From the NCBI GenBank assembly GCA_000218705.1, contig GL947594.1, forward strand, positions 833,848 to 897,847: a DNA stretch of 64,000 nucleotides, given 5' to 3'. Of the stretch, positions 36,656-46,949 are shown piece by piece. Source of the DNA: Prochlorococcus marinus bv. HNLC1 (GTDB lineage: Bacteria > Cyanobacteriota > Cyanobacteriia > PCC-6307 > Cyanobiaceae). The first letter of the stretch is position 1. Each line of letters begins with the position of its first letter. Made by a program: the position numbers and the translations under genes. A model generated the notes under the pieces. That model was not told the DNA's origin and made no database searches. It worked only from the letters and a program-made list of their open reading frames with translations.

Positions 36656-37135
36656 TTAATATATTTTTTTATCCCAGCGAGAAAAAGGTTTATTTGATAA
36701 TTCAAAATTTGAGAATTTTTTTAAGCCGGTAATTTCTGTTGATAGGAAACTTGGTAAATTAATCTGTTCATCTATTGTTTTTAATTCGACTTCAGCTATC
36801 TCTAAAGGAAAATTCTTTCCTTTAAATCGATCAATTATCCATTCTTTTCCTTTGAAACTTAAGTAAAATCTTTCCTTAATAATAGGATTTTTTATTTCGG
36901 AAATAATCATCTCTCCTTCTTTTTTTGGGATATCATATTCAAATTCGAAATTTTTAGACTTTTTAATATGCTTTTTTAAAGTTAATTTAAATAAATTATC
37001 TTCTGATCTTATTCTTACTATCCAGTTCTCAGAATATGAGGATAAATAACCTTGAATGATATTTGTCTTATGACTAATTAATTTTTCCCAATCATTATTT
37101 TTTATTAGGAATCTTCTCTCAATTTCAATGCACAT
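36656..37135 (-). CDS. CYTH-domain protein (triphosphate-tunnel enzyme)
   Basis: A 159-residue single-domain CYTH protein. The N-terminal EIERRFLIK is the ExExK-type signature that binds metal and triphosphate. IIQGYLSSYSENWIVRIRS follows, with KLTLKKH, EFEYDIP, RFYLSFKGKEWIIDRFKG and LEIAEVELKT, giving the alternating charged strands of the tunnel. Bacterial members hydrolyse inorganic tripolyphosphate. The start is ATG 37135 (MCIEIERR). It follows nadK on the minus strand after 19 nt, suggesting co-transcription with the ndh genes upstream. Confidence 0.85.
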   Translation of the reverse strand: MCIEIERRFLIKNNDWEKLISHKTNIIQGYLSSYSENWIVRIRSEDNLFKLTLKKHIKKSKNFEFEYDIPKKEGEMIISEIKNPIIKERFYLSFKGKEWIIDRFKGKNFPLEIAEVELKTIDEQINLPSFLSTEITGLKKFSNFELSNKPFSRWDKKIY

Positions 37136-37154
37136 GAAAATTTATATCAATCAT

Positions 37155-38051
37155 TTAAGATAAATTTCCTCTCCATTCTAGTTTTTCAATTAAAGTACTG
37201 TAATAAGAAATATTATCATTCAGTGAAACCATTTTGGCTGGCTTATCGGCTTTTATAATTTCACAATATTCATTCTCATGAAGAGTTAGGCATTTTGTTC
37301 CGTCCTTCCAAAGTTGCAAACAATTTTTTTCTTTGTTGATATTCTTTATTACAATATTACTATTATCTGGTATGACTATAGGCCTGCTGGAAAGACTCAT
37401 TGGACATATTGCATTTATAACAAATGCATTAATTAAAGGATGAACTATGGGCCCACCAGCTGCCATTGAATATGCAGTCGAACCAGTTGCGGAAGAAATT
37501 ATTAATCCATCTCCTTTATATTCATTAACCTTTTCATTATTGATTTCAATCCTAATTCGATTGGTAGGGGAGATATCAGTTTCTATAGATTTGAAATAAA
37601 AGTCATTTAATGCGTAAAATTCTGAAATTTTAGATTGTTTTTTATCAATTAAATTTATTTCATAATGATTGCATTGAAGCATCGTTCTTTCATCAATCTT
37701 AAATTCATCTTTTTTTATAAGATCAATAAATGACTTTTCAATTAAAAATTTTCTATCTTGCGTTAAAAATCCTAAATTGCCTCCAATATTAAAACTAAGA
37801 ATAGGAATATTAAAGTTAAAAAGTGCATTGGAAGATTTAAGTACAGTCCCATCACCACCAAGAACAATAACTAAATCTGGTAAGTAGTCATTTATCTCTA
37901 AATTTTTTTGAAGAGTTTTGTTATCAAAGTTGCTTGCTAATCTTATTACAGCAATTTTTTGAGATTTAAGTAGATTTTCACAAAACGAAGCTGTTTCTTT
38001 TGCGATAGTGCTTTTAGATCTATAAATAATAAGCACTAATGATAATTTCAT
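37155..38051 (-). CDS. nadK: NAD kinase
   Basis: About 298 residues. VIVLGGDGTVLKSS is the GGDG ATP/polyphosphate site; FNIGGNLGFLT, NDFYFKS and YKGDGLIISSATGSTAYSMAAGGPIVHP follow in order. It phosphorylates NAD to NADP, which a phototroph needs for ferredoxin-NADP reductase. I chose the ATG at 38051 (MKLSLVLIIY) rather than one 45 nt upstream that would overlap ndhE. The stop is 19 nt before the CYTH gene. Cyanobacteria often have two NAD kinases; this cannot be assigned to one of them here. Confidence 0.9.
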   Translation of the reverse strand: MKLSLVLIIYRSKSTIAKETASFCENLLKSQKIAVIRLASNFDNKTLQKNLEINDYLPDLVIVLGGDGTVLKSSNALFNFNIPILSFNIGGNLGFLTQDRKFLIEKSFIDLIKKDEFKIDERTMLQCNHYEINLIDKKQSKISEFYALNDFYFKSIETDISPTNRIRIEINNEKVNEYKGDGLIISSATGSTAYSMAAGGPIVHPLINAFVINAICPMSLSSRPIVIPDNSNIVIKNINKEKNCLQLWKDGTKCLTLHENEYCEIIKADKPAKMVSLNDNISYYSTLIEKLEWRGNLS

Positions 38052-38061
38052 TAAATATTTA

Positions 38062-38382
38062 TTACCATTTGAGTAAGTTAAAGCTTTCCATATCAACAGT
38101 TACTCTATTTCTATAAAGAGATAATAAAATGGCTAATCCTACAGCAGCTTCTGCTGCTGCTACTGTAATCACAAAGATTGCAAAAACTTGGCCTTGTATC
38201 AAATTATTATCAATATAAGAGGAAAAAGCCATTAAATTTAAATTGACTGCATTAAGCATTAATTCGATACTCATTAAAACTCTTACAGCATTTCTGCTAT
38301 TCAGTAATCCCCAAATACCTATACAAAAAAGAATAGATGAAACAATTAAGAAAGCTTGTAATGGAATTGAGTCAAGGTTCAT
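38062..38382 (-). CDS. ndhE: NAD(P)H-quinone oxidoreductase subunit 4L
   Basis: A 106-residue subunit with three membrane segments: [42 protein letters not shown] (with the conserved buried Glu) and [25 protein letters not shown] (second conserved Glu). Part of the proton path of NDH-1. The order ndhA-I-G-E on one strand is the standard cyanobacterial and plastid cluster. 19 nt from ndhG. Confidence 0.95.
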   Translation of the reverse strand: MNLDSIPLQAFLIVSSILFCIGIWGLLNSRNAVRVLMSIELMLNAVNLNLMAFSSYIDNNLIQGQVFAIFVITVAAAEAAVGLAILLSLYRNRVTVDMESFNLLKW

Positions 38383-38401
38383 AAGTTAAATTCGTTAAAA
38401 A

Positions 38402-39001
38402 TTACTTTTTCTCAATAAGCAGAGGTTTGTCTGATTTTTCGATAAGTTCTTGATCTACAGGAAGACCTGTCGAAATATCTTCTGACAAAACATCTCTCCT
38501 CGCTAAGACAATAGCTCCTATCATAGCCATTAAAAGTAAAACAGATGCTACTTCAAAAGGGAGTAAATAATCACTAAATAAATGCTCTCCAAGTCTTATA
38601 GTAGATTCTTCTCCGATGGATAGTTTTGGATCAGCTAATATCCAGGTATTAGACAAGTCAACTCTTAAAAGTAGACTCAATAATGTGATGCAAATTGTTG
38701 ATGAAATTAATTTTCTTGAATTAAGATATTTAATTGGCTTTAAATCCTCTTTTTTATTGACAAGCATAATTGCAAATAAAATTAGGACGTTAATTGCACC
38801 TACGTATACAAGTACTTGTGCAGCAGCCACAAAACTTGCATTTAATAATAAATATAAACCGGCGACACTCATAAAAACTCCGCCTAATAAAAAGGCAGAA
38901 TAAACAATACTTTCTAATAAAACAACTCCTAATGAACCAACAATGATAATTAAGGATAATATCGAGAAACAAATTAATTGTGTTGTAACTGCAATAGACA
39001 T
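38402..39001 (-). CDS. ndhG: NAD(P)H-quinone oxidoreductase subunit 6
   Basis: A 199-residue NDH-1 membrane subunit with five hydrophobic segments: ICFSILSLIIIVGSLGVVLL, YSAFLLGGVFMSVAGLYLLL, AAAQVLVYVGAINVLILFAIML, one near 100-115 and LLPFEVASVLLLMAMIGAIVLARR. The third holds the pi-bulge region YVGAINVL typical of NdhG/NuoJ. The hydrophilic C-terminal tail is of normal length. Between ndhI (16 nt) and ndhE. Confidence 0.94.
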   Translation of the reverse strand: MSIAVTTQLICFSILSLIIIVGSLGVVLLESIVYSAFLLGGVFMSVAGLYLLLNASFVAAAQVLVYVGAINVLILFAIMLVNKKEDLKPIKYLNSRKLISSTICITLLSLLLRVDLSNTWILADPKLSIGEESTIRLGEHLFSDYLLPFEVASVLLLMAMIGAIVLARRDVLSEDISTGLPVDQELIEKSDKPLLIEKK

Positions 39002-39017
39002 ATAGAATTTAATTGAT

Positions 39018-39635
39018 TTACTTTCCTACAGGTACCTCTTCTGTAGATTTTGAAGATACCATCCAATCTAACACTTCTTCAGGTAATTTACCTACTCTAG
39101 GATCGGATGATGGAACATCATGGGGATCCATTACACCTTTTGGTAGGTAAGTTAATTCTTTAAGGGATTTAACAGTTGGATCAGAAGTTACGTTTGTAGG
39201 TAATCTCCCAAGAGCAACATTATCATAATTTAAATTATGCCTATCAAAGGTTGCTAATTCATATTCCTCAGTCATTGATAGACAATTTGTAGGACAATAT
39301 TCAACGCAATTACCGCAAAAAATGCATGCACCAAAGTCGATTGAATAATTTCTTAATTCTTTCTTTTTGGTTTCTTTATTCATTACCCAGTCAACTACTG
39401 GTAAATTTATTGGACAAACACGAACGCAAACTTCACATGCTATGCATTTATCAAACTCATAATGAATTCTTCCCCTATATCTCTCTGAAGGAATAAGTTT
39501 CTCGTAGGGATACTGAACAGTTACAGGTCTTCTTTTGAGATGGTCAAAAGTAACAGTAATCCCGTCAAATAAGTATTTACTAGCTCCAAAAGCTTCCTTA
39601 ACATAACTATTGACTTTTTGAAAAAAATCTTTCAT
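39018..39635 (-). CDS. ndhI: NAD(P)H-quinone oxidoreductase subunit I
   Basis: A 205-residue peripheral-arm subunit with two [4Fe-4S] ferredoxin motifs: [12 protein letters not shown] near residue 61 and [12 protein letters not shown] near residue 100, both complete. The N-terminal amphipathic helix attaches it to the membrane arm. In phototrophic NDH-1 it takes electrons from ferredoxin docked at NdhS. The C-terminal extension after residue 130 (to ...EEVPVGK) is typical of cyanobacteria. 69 nt from ndhA. Confidence 0.95.
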   Translation of the reverse strand: MKDFFQKVNSYVKEAFGASKYLFDGITVTFDHLKRRPVTVQYPYEKLIPSERYRGRIHYEFDKCIACEVCVRVCPINLPVVDWVMNKETKKKELRNYSIDFGACIFCGNCVEYCPTNCLSMTEEYELATFDRHNLNYDNVALGRLPTNVTSDPTVKSLKELTYLPKGVMDPHDVPSSDPRVGKLPEEVLDWMVSSKSTEEVPVGK

Positions 39636-39704
39636 TGTCGGAAACTTAACTTAACATTATTATACAACATTTTTTTTTATTTGGTAAGTAAATATACTTA
39701 AAAA

Positions 39705-40823
39705 TTAGCCTCCAAAAAAATTAGGTAATGCTAATTTCAAGCCTGCAGTTAATAAAAGGTTTGCTAACGAAATTGGTAAAAGAAATTTCCAGCCTAAATC
39801 AAGTAATTGATCAATCCTCACTCTAGGAGTAGTCCACCTTAGCAAGATTGCTATAAATACCAGTAAATATGCTTTTAGAATTGTCATTACAATTCCTAAA
39901 GTTGCAGTTATTACTTGTATAAATGATGTATCAATTGGGATATTTAAAAATCTTGTAATAGTTTCAACCGGGATAGGGAATCCCCATCCACCTAAATATA
40001 AAACAGATACTAATAATGCAGATAAGATTAAATTTATATAACTACCAAGATAAAATAACGCAAATTTCATTCCAGCGTATTCGGTTTGATAGCCAGCAAC
40101 AAGTTCTTCTTCTGCTTCAGGGAGGTCAAATGGTAATCTTTCACATTCTGCTAAAGCACATATCCAGAAAATGACAAAACCTATTGGTTGTCTCCATATA
40201 TTCCAGCTTAATATGCCTGCTCCACTCTGTTGGTTTACTATATCAACAGTGCTTAGAGAATTTGTCATCATGACAATTGCTAAAACTGATAAGGCAAGTG
40301 GTATTTCGTAACTTATAGATTGAGCTGCTGCCCTAAGCCCCCCTAAAAGTGAATATTTATTATTAGAAGCATATCCACTCATTAAAAGACCTATTGGTTG
40401 AATACTACTTAAGGCTATCCATAGAAAAATACCAACACCTACGTTACTTATTAGTAAATTTTGTCCGAAGGGTACTATTAGCCAAGATAATATTACAGGT
40501 ACAAGTACTAAGATTGGCCCGGCAGTAAAAAGTATTGAATCAGCTTTTTCAGGTATTACATCCTCTTTTACTAGTAATTTAAGACCATCTGCGATGGGTT
40601 GAAGGACTCCTAAGGCCCCAGCATATTCTGGTCCGATCCTTTGCTGGGCAGCTGCAGAAATTTTCCTTTCAAGCCAAACTGTTACTAGAACTCCTACAAC
40701 CGCTGCGACTAGAACTATAAGCATAGGGAAAGGTAGCCAAATAATATGTGCTATTTCACTAGGTACTCCAAAAGATTTAAGAGCTTCATTAAAACTAAAT
40801 TCCAAATCCAAGCCGTTAGTCAC
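39705..40823 (-). CDS. ndhA: NAD(P)H-quinone oxidoreductase subunit 1
   Basis: A 372-residue membrane subunit at the quinone site, with eight or more membrane segments. [39 protein letters not shown] is the family signature, and [30 protein letters not shown] the acidic loop where the quinone cavity joins the proton path. It starts the ndhA-I-G-E run. The 76 nt between it and the upstream gltA hold no evident terminator, so gltA may be co-transcribed. Confidence 0.95.
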   Translation of the reverse strand: MTNGLDLEFSFNEALKSFGVPSEIAHIIWLPFPMLIVLVAAVVGVLVTVWLERKISAAAQQRIGPEYAGALGVLQPIADGLKLLVKEDVIPEKADSILFTAGPILVLVPVILSWLIVPFGQNLLISNVGVGIFLWIALSSIQPIGLLMSGYASNNKYSLLGGLRAAAQSISYEIPLALSVLAIVMMTNSLSTVDIVNQQSGAGILSWNIWRQPIGFVIFWICALAECERLPFDLPEAEEELVAGYQTEYAGMKFALFYLGSYINLILSALLVSVLYLGGWGFPIPVETITRFLNIPIDTSFIQVITATLGIVMTILKAYLLVFIAILLRWTTPRVRIDQLLDLGWKFLLPISLANLLLTAGLKLALPNFFGG

Positions 40824-40899
40824 AATATTTTGCAGTTCTTTTAATAGATTAACTCTTCCTAATGCAAAATCGTGTATTTACAATATGAATAATAAATAA

Positions 40900-42042
40900 T
40901 TATCTGTGATCCAGAGGAATCCAATTCCTGCTGGAATAACCAGTGTAGATTTGTGAAGGTCTAAAAATCCTATTTGCACCTAACTGTTCTCGCCAATGTG
41001 CCAACCATCCAGCAACTCTAGAAATTGCGAAAATTGGAGTAAATAGATCCCTAGGAATACCTAATTTTCTATAAACTAAACCTGAGTAATAATCTACATT
41101 TGGATAAATCCCTTTCGCTCCAAGTATTGGAATAGCTTCTTCTTCAAGTTTTTTGGCAACCTCGTACATCTCATCTTTCCCAAATCTCTCAAAGAGCTCT
41201 TCCGCCAATGTTTGAAGGATAGTAGCTCTTGGATCTTTCACTTTATATTCTCTATGACCAAATCCCATTATTTTTCTTTTAGTTAGTAAGGCCTCTTTAA
41301 TGAATGAGGCTGAGTTATCAGGGGTATTTATATTTTCTAACATTGCGATAACATCTTCATTGGCTCCTCCATGAAGAGGACCTGCCAAAGTTCCTACAGC
41401 TGATGCTACAACTGCATATGGATCTGTTAGCGTGCTCGCGGTAACTCTGGCACTAAAAGTACTTGCATTTAGACTGTGTTCTGCGTGTAAAATAAGGCAT
41501 TTGTCAAAAACTTTTGCTGCTAGTGGATCTTGCTCTTTTTCAGTGAGCATATATAAAAAATTGGAAGAATATGATAAGTCATCTCTTGGTTGAATTGGAT
41601 CTTGACCTTTCCTAATAAGTTGAAATGCAGCAACCATCGTTGGAATTTTTGCAATAAGTCTAATAACAGCGTTATAAACATATTTTGGGTCATCAATTAC
41701 TCTTCTTGAATAGAACAAACCTAGTGAAGCAGCGCTTGACTGAAGAGCATCCATTGGGTGCCCTGTAGAGGGGAAGCATTTCATCATATCTCTTACTCTG
41801 AAGCTTAATCTTCTGTGCATTTGTACTTCTTCTTCAAAATTTCTTAGCTCATTGGCTGTTGGTAATTCTCCCCATATCAAAAGGAATGCGGTTTCTAAAA
41901 AACTGCTTTTTTGAGCAAGTTCTTCAATGTCATATCCCCGATACAAAAGTTTTCCTTTTGCACCATCAATATCGCAGATTGAAGATTTTGTAACAGGGAT
42001 ACCTTCTAGACCTGGCTTAAAATTTATATTTGAAATATTCAA
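40900..42042 (-). CDS. gltA: Citrate synthase
   Basis: A 380-residue enzyme making citrate from oxaloacetate and acetyl-CoA. Active-site His are in LHAEHSLNASTFSAR and GFGHREYK, and the third residue, Asp, in the C-terminal ISRVAGWLAHWREQL / NRIFRPSQ region. GPLHGGANEDVIAML is the family signature. In Prochlorococcus the TCA cycle is incomplete and citrate leads to 2-oxoglutarate for nitrogen assimilation. Upstream of ndhA on the same strand. Confidence 0.95.
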   Translation of the reverse strand: MNISNINFKPGLEGIPVTKSSICDIDGAKGKLLYRGYDIEELAQKSSFLETAFLLIWGELPTANELRNFEEEVQMHRRLSFRVRDMMKCFPSTGHPMDALQSSAASLGLFYSRRVIDDPKYVYNAVIRLIAKIPTMVAAFQLIRKGQDPIQPRDDLSYSSNFLYMLTEKEQDPLAAKVFDKCLILHAEHSLNASTFSARVTASTLTDPYAVVASAVGTLAGPLHGGANEDVIAMLENINTPDNSASFIKEALLTKRKIMGFGHREYKVKDPRATILQTLAEELFERFGKDEMYEVAKKLEEEAIPILGAKGIYPNVDYYSGLVYRKLGIPRDLFTPIFAISRVAGWLAHWREQLGANRIFRPSQIYTGYSSRNWIPLDHR

Positions 42043-42165
42043 AAATTTAACTTAAATAGATTATGGAGTTTAAAAAATAAAATAAAATAATTTATTTATA
42101 ATTCATATGGTAATAATAAATCCTCAATGATAAAAAATCTTTAAATATTAATTTGTTTTGTAATT

Positions 42166-43608
42166 TTAAAGTATTTTTAAATTTGATTCTAAATACACTT
42201 TTTCATCCCGTTCGGGTATCGTGTGGCTAATATTTATATTTATATCCTCAAGGGTGAATAATTCAGTATTTATAAAGTATTGTAGATTTTTTAAGGATTT
42301 ATAATATTTAATAAGTTGCTCTTTATTAATATTCTTTATAAAAAATATATCATTTAATATATATTTATAAGATTCAATCTCGTTATTATTTTTTAAATAT
42401 TGATCTGATAGATTAGTTTTCTCAGTAATATTTAGTAAAGCATCAAAATTATTGCTAATGTAAGTAATCTCCTCATCTTTTATACTGAAGATAGGATTTC
42501 CTTTCTCATAAATTACATTATTATCTTTTATTTTTAATCTATCATTTGTATAAATTGAATAATTAATATTTTTAATATCTAAGTCTTCTTTTTTATACTT
42601 TTTAAGAGAATTAAATTGATCAATTGAAATTTCATAAGGAAATTCATTTCTAAAACATAATACCCAATTATTATTATTTGTTATGAATAAAAGTTGTTCA
42701 TTTAATTCTTGAGAAATCTCTTCTATAATTTCTTTTTGATTGATTTCATTATATAAAAAATTAATATTTTGCCTATAGGTAGAATATTTATTAGTAAAAA
42801 TTATATCTTTTACATTATCTATTTGATTATTGAGAATTTTAGTATTAATTTCATTAATATTTGGCGAAAATGATCTTATCTTAATTTTATTATCTTCCGA
42901 ATTAATAATAGTTATTAATTTATTAATAGTTTGTGTTTGAGAGTTAGAATTATTTTTTGGATTAATATATTTTGAAATTGATAATAATTTAATCTCTTTT
43001 AAATTAACATCATTTGGTATTAAATTCCTAGATAATATATCTTTACTATGATTTGATTGTAGTGAACTATCAATTAGTTTTTTATTTGATGATGCTATTA
43101 TATAGTTATCTTTTGTCCGAAATATATGGCTAATATAATTAAGTTTTCCAGGCCTTTTTAATTCAATAATTTGATCAGATTTATTAAGTTCTTCTCCAAT
43201 ATTAATTATATTATTAATATCCTTATTTTCTTTTAATTTAAAAATTAGTAAAATATCAATCTTGTTTGATTTATCTCCAAAAAAGGTTAGAGCAAATTCA
43301 TTATCATAAATATTATCGATTTTTTCTTGTAAATTAAATCCTAAATATGAAATAATGCTATTTTTGATCATATTTAGTTCATCTCGTTTCTTTTCTGAGA
43401 TATTTTTATTTAAATATCTTTTAATATTATTATTTGTTGAATTAGATAAAATAGTTAGGTCATAATTACTTGGGATATAATTAAGGATATTCATATTTGT
43501 AATATCTGAATTATTTTTTTCAATTCCTTTGGTGAAAATATTTAATAACAATATTACAAATAATAATGTAAGAACTATAATTATTAATTTTTTTAGTTTA
43601 TTATTCAT
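42166..43608 (-). CDS. DUF3352-like membrane-anchored protein
   Basis: 480 residues, very rich in Asn, Ile and Lys. One N-terminal membrane anchor (LKKLIIIVLTLLFVILLLNIF) is followed by a large exported domain. The blocks NYIPSNYDLTILSN, EFALTFFGDKSNKIDILLIFKLK and NYIIASSNKKLI resemble the cyanobacterial DUF3352 family (exported, unknown role), a weak pattern match. The Asn-rich composition suggests relaxed constraint and strong AT pressure. It is followed on the same strand by gltA after about 120 nt. Confidence 0.5.
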   Translation of the reverse strand: MNNKLKKLIIIVLTLLFVILLLNIFTKGIEKNNSDITNMNILNYIPSNYDLTILSNSTNNNIKRYLNKNISEKKRDELNMIKNSIISYLGFNLQEKIDNIYDNEFALTFFGDKSNKIDILLIFKLKENKDINNIINIGEELNKSDQIIELKRPGKLNYISHIFRTKDNYIIASSNKKLIDSSLQSNHSKDILSRNLIPNDVNLKEIKLLSISKYINPKNNSNSQTQTINKLITIINSEDNKIKIRSFSPNINEINTKILNNQIDNVKDIIFTNKYSTYRQNINFLYNEINQKEIIEEISQELNEQLLFITNNNNWVLCFRNEFPYEISIDQFNSLKKYKKEDLDIKNINYSIYTNDRLKIKDNNVIYEKGNPIFSIKDEEITYISNNFDALLNITEKTNLSDQYLKNNNEIESYKYILNDIFFIKNINKEQLIKYYKSLKNLQYFINTELFTLEDININISHTIPERDEKVYLESNLKIL

Positions 43609-43692
43609 TTTTTATTTTTATTCTTAACAAATTAATTATTCTTGCAACTCTTATTATTAAATTGTTATAAGTATTTTAATTACTTATAGATA

Positions 43693-44043
43693 ATGATAAA
43701 TATTCCGAACTCCTTAACAGTTCATGATTTGAATCAATGGTTAAATTCTAACCATGAAAATCCTATTATTATTGATGTTAGAGAGAGCCTCGAGATTGAT
43801 AAGGCTTCACTTCCTTTTGTTGATATTTATATCCCTATCAGTAAAGTTTCGTTTGAATATGTTTCTTCAATAATTTCTAAACATCTTAATAAGAAGTTTG
43901 TGATTTTATGCCATAGAGGTATAAGAAGTTATAATTTTGCCCAATGGCTAATTGATAATAAATTAGTAAAGGAAGTTTGGAATTTAGAGGAAGGAATTGA
44001 TGGGTGGAGTATTCATATTGATTCAAGTATCCCTAGGTATTAA
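43693..44043 (+). CDS. Rhodanese-domain protein
   Basis: A 116-residue single rhodanese domain. IIIDVREsLEI-type entry (IIDVRESLEID), VDIYIPISKV and the active loop FVILCHRGIRSYNFAQWL with the catalytic Cys in CHRGIRS. Such proteins move sulfane sulfur or act in tRNA thiolation and redox sensing; the partner is unknown. The downstream trpB, on the opposite strand, ends at the next base when its frameshift is repaired. Confidence 0.88.
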   Translation: MINIPNSLTVHDLNQWLNSNHENPIIIDVRESLEIDKASLPFVDIYIPISKVSFEYVSSIISKHLNKKFVILCHRGIRSYNFAQWLIDNKLVKEVWNLEEGIDGWSIHIDSSIPRY

Positions 44044-45293
44044 TTAACTGATTTCATCAATTCTTGAAGACACTGTATTTACATCTTTATCTCCTCTTCC
44101 TGAACAGTTAATTACAATTTCACTATCTTTATTTATGATGGACATAGCTTTTCAAGCCACGCAAAAGCATGGGCTGTCTCTAATGCAGGGATAATACCTT
44201 CGAGTTCACTAACAAGTTTTAAAGCTCTTAAAGCTTCTAAATCAGTAACTGCTCCATATTCAGCGCGACCAATATCTTTTAGAAAGCTGTGTTCAGGACC
44301 AACTCCTGGATAGTCTAGCCCTGCACTAATTGAATGTGCTTCTTGGACTTGCCCTTCATTATTTTGTAAAAGAAGGCTCATAGATCCATGTAGTATACCA
44401 ACTGTACCTTTTGTAATTGTCGCAGCATGTTTATCGGTATTAATTCCACTCCCAGCTGCTTCAACCCCTATAAGTCTTACATTTTTATCATTCACAAATG
44501 GATGAAAAAGTCCCATTGCATTAGACCCTCCACCTACGCAAGCGAGCAATATATCTGGCAATCTACCAAATGATTCTAAGCATTGCTTTTTCGTCTCTTC
44601 TCCAATTACTGAGTGAAAGTCTCTAACAATCATCGGGTATGGGTGTGGCCCTGCAACCGAACCTAAAATGTAATGTGTGTTTTCAACATTAGAAACCCAA
44701 TCACGAATAGCTTCGCTCGTGGCATCTTTTAAGGTAGCTGTTCCTGAAGTTACAACTTTTACTTCTGCTCCAAGAAGTTTCATTCGAAAGACATTAAGTG
44801 ATTGTCTTTTAATATCTTCTTCTCCCATATATATTACACATTTGAGACCAAATCTCGCGCATACTGTCGCTGTAGCTACACCATGCTGTCCTGCACCTGT
44901 CTCAGCGATAATTCTGCTTTTACCCATCCTTATGGCTAATAAAGCTTGCCCTAAAGCATTATTAATTTTGTGAGCACCCGTATGATTTAGATCTTCTCTT
45001 TTAAGCCATATTCTACTTCTAATATTTTGCTTTTTATAATGTTCTGTTAATCTTGATGCTTCATATAAAGGTGTTTCTCTCCCTACATATGTTTTTAATA
45101 AATGATCTAATTCATTAGTGAATTTTTTGTCAGTCCACGCATCTTTTGAAGCTTTTTCTAATTCGAAAAGAGCTGGCATTAGAGTCTCAGGAACGTATTG
45201 CCCTCCATATTTTCCATATCGACCTGATTTGGAGGGACGTTCAAACGAGTCGTATTTATTATTTTGTTCTTCAAGAGAAATTGAGCTTACCAA
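44044..45293 (-). CDS. trpB: Tryptophan synthase beta chain, frameshifted near the 3' end
   Basis: A PLP enzyme making tryptophan from indole and serine. [19 protein letters not shown] is the N-terminus, [18 protein letters not shown] holds the PLP lysine, [10 protein letters not shown] and [10 protein letters not shown] the phosphate loop, and the C-terminus has [15 protein letters not shown]. The raw frame stops at 44133 (...AWLEKLCPS). With one base restored near 44131-44137 it goes on [30 protein letters not shown] to 44044, the usual end, including the SGRGDKD motif. The span of 1250 nt is one short of 417 codons. Divergent from the eIF1-like gene. Confidence 0.93.
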
Positions 45294-45341
45294 TTTTCTA
45301 TAATGTAATAATTAATTTAACTATAGATTATTTAGAAAATA

Positions 45342-45650
45342 ATGCGAAATAAAAATTGGATTGAATTTAACAATAACAATATTAAAAATGGAGATATTAA
45401 AGATAAAGTCTGTGAAGGCCAACCACAAAAAATAAAAATTCATAAAGAAAAAAAAGGTAAAAAAGGAAAAACTGTTACTGTGATTTCAGGATTTGGATCA
45501 GAAAATACTTCTCAAATTGGTAATTTATTAAAAAAACTCAAGGTATATTGTGGTACAGGTGGATCTTTAAATGATCAAGGGATTCAATTACAAGGAGATA
45601 TGCAAGATAAGGTAAAGTTTTTTCTTCGTAAAGAAGGCTATGGCATTTGA
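45342..45650 (+). CDS. SUI1/eIF1-like translation factor (YciH type)
   Basis: A 102-residue protein whose C-terminal two thirds form the SUI1 fold: KKGKKGKTVTVISGFGS, LKKLKVYCGTGGSLNDQGIQLQGDMQDKVKFFLRKEGYGI. The basic loop (KEKKGKKGK) is the likely contact to the ribosome. Bacterial YciH proteins resemble eIF1 and raise the accuracy of start selection. 48 nt from cysC, same strand. Confidence 0.88.
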   Translation: MRNKNWIEFNNNNIKNGDIKDKVCEGQPQKIKIHKEKKGKKGKTVTVISGFGSENTSQIGNLLKKLKVYCGTGGSLNDQGIQLQGDMQDKVKFFLRKEGYGI

Positions 45651-45698
45651 AGTCTTAGGTTTAAAATAATTATCTAGTAATTCCTCGTTCTTAAATTA

Positions 45699-46322
45699 AT
45701 GAATAATCCTAATTTAGAAAATAAAAAAAATATAAAGTGGCATAATTCTTCAATTAGTAGGCAGAATCTTGAAAGTCTCAGAGGCCATAATGGAATGGTT
45801 ATATGGTTTACAGGATTATCAGGATCAGGTAAAAGTACTTTGGCTAATGCTTTAAATGAAGCTTTGCACGCCAAGAAAATATCTACTTATTTGCTAGACG
45901 GAGATAATATTAGGCATGGCTTGTGCAAAGATCTTGGCTTCTCTGATAAAGATAGAGAAGAAAATATAAGGAGGATAGGAGAGGTCGCAAATTTATTTAT
46001 GAATGCTGGAATTGTCACGATTACAGCTTTTGTTTCACCTTTCAAGTCTGATAGAGAAAAAGTTAGAAAGATAATTGGCAAAGATTTTATAGAAGTATTT
46101 TGTGCCGCGAATCTTGATATCTGTGAGACAAGAGATACGAAAGGTCTATATAAAAAGGCACGATTGGGTGAAATAAAGGATTTTACAGGTATATCTAGTC
46201 CTTATGAAATCCCAAATGATCCAGAGATTATTGTAGAGACTGGTTCGTTAGACATTAATTCTTCAGTAAGACAAATTATGAAATATTTGAGCGAGAAAGA
46301 CTTATTAAATTTAGATAATTAA
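45699..46322 (+). CDS. cysC: Adenylylsulfate kinase
   Basis: A 207-residue APS kinase that makes PAPS. Walker A GLSGSGKSTLANAL, then YLLDGDNIRHGLCKDLGFSDKDREENIRRIGEVA (APS-binding DGDN and FSxxDR), TAFVSPFKSDREKVR, and RDTKGLYKKARLGEIKDFTGISSPYE (the lid) are all intact. Part of assimilatory sulfate use and sulfolipid/sulfation supply. Convergent with purE; stops 2 nt apart. Confidence 0.94.
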   Translation: MNNPNLENKKNIKWHNSSISRQNLESLRGHNGMVIWFTGLSGSGKSTLANALNEALHAKKISTYLLDGDNIRHGLCKDLGFSDKDREENIRRIGEVANLFMNAGIVTITAFVSPFKSDREKVRKIIGKDFIEVFCAANLDICETRDTKGLYKKARLGEIKDFTGISSPYEIPNDPEIIVETGSLDINSSVRQIMKYLSEKDLLNLDN

Positions 46323-46324
46323 GA

Positions 46325-46861
46325 TTAATTTTTTCCTAGAAAGTGATTAATTCCTTTTGCTTTTAAATTTTCATTTTTTGTACTTACTTCCTTATGAATA
46401 TCTTTTCTATATGCTTTAAGCTTTTGATGTACTGCATGATCATTTAACGCCACTATTTGAGCAGCTAGTAAACCAGCATTTTTACTCCCATTGATTGCAA
46501 CTGTAGCGACCGGAACCCCTGCAGGCATCTGAACAATAGATAAAAGAGAATCAATACCTTTCAATGATTTACTTTCAACAGGAACACCTATTACAGGGAT
46601 AATTGTTAGAGCTGCAATCATCCCAGGTAAATGGGCTGCGCCTCCTGCGCCAGCGATAATAACTTTGATATTGTTAAATTCAGCTTCTTTAGCATAATTC
46701 ATCATTTCAATTGGAGTACGATGCGCAGATAAAATGCAAACTTCAGTTTTTAATCCAATTTCTTCAAGTATTTCAACTGCAGATTTCATAGTGGGAAGAT
46801 CTGAATCACTTCCCATTACCACAGAAATTTTAAAAGAAGTACTCTGATTTAGTGAAGGCAA
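46325..46861 (-). CDS. purE: N5-carboxyaminoimidazole ribonucleotide mutase
   Basis: A 178-residue enzyme of purine synthesis. ISVVMGSDSDLPTM is the N-terminal signature, SAHRTPIEMMNYAKEAE the catalytic His region, VIIAGAGGAAHLPGMIAALTIIPVIGVPVES and QMPAGVPVATVAINGSKNAGLLAAQI the rest of the site. The start is TTG at 46861 (MPSLNQSTS); no ATG is nearer. Divergent from chlM with 88 nt between. Confidence 0.93.
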   Translation of the reverse strand: MPSLNQSTSFKISVVMGSDSDLPTMKSAVEILEEIGLKTEVCILSAHRTPIEMMNYAKEAEFNNIKVIIAGAGGAAHLPGMIAALTIIPVIGVPVESKSLKGIDSLLSIVQMPAGVPVATVAINGSKNAGLLAAQIVALNDHAVHQKLKAYRKDIHKEVSTKNENLKAKGINHFLGKN

Positions 46862-46949
46862 AATAACAAATCAATTCTTTTCTTATGATGACGTGCTATT
46901 AGTTGAATGCTAGTTAGTTAATATAAAAAAGTTAAGAATAGAAAAATTC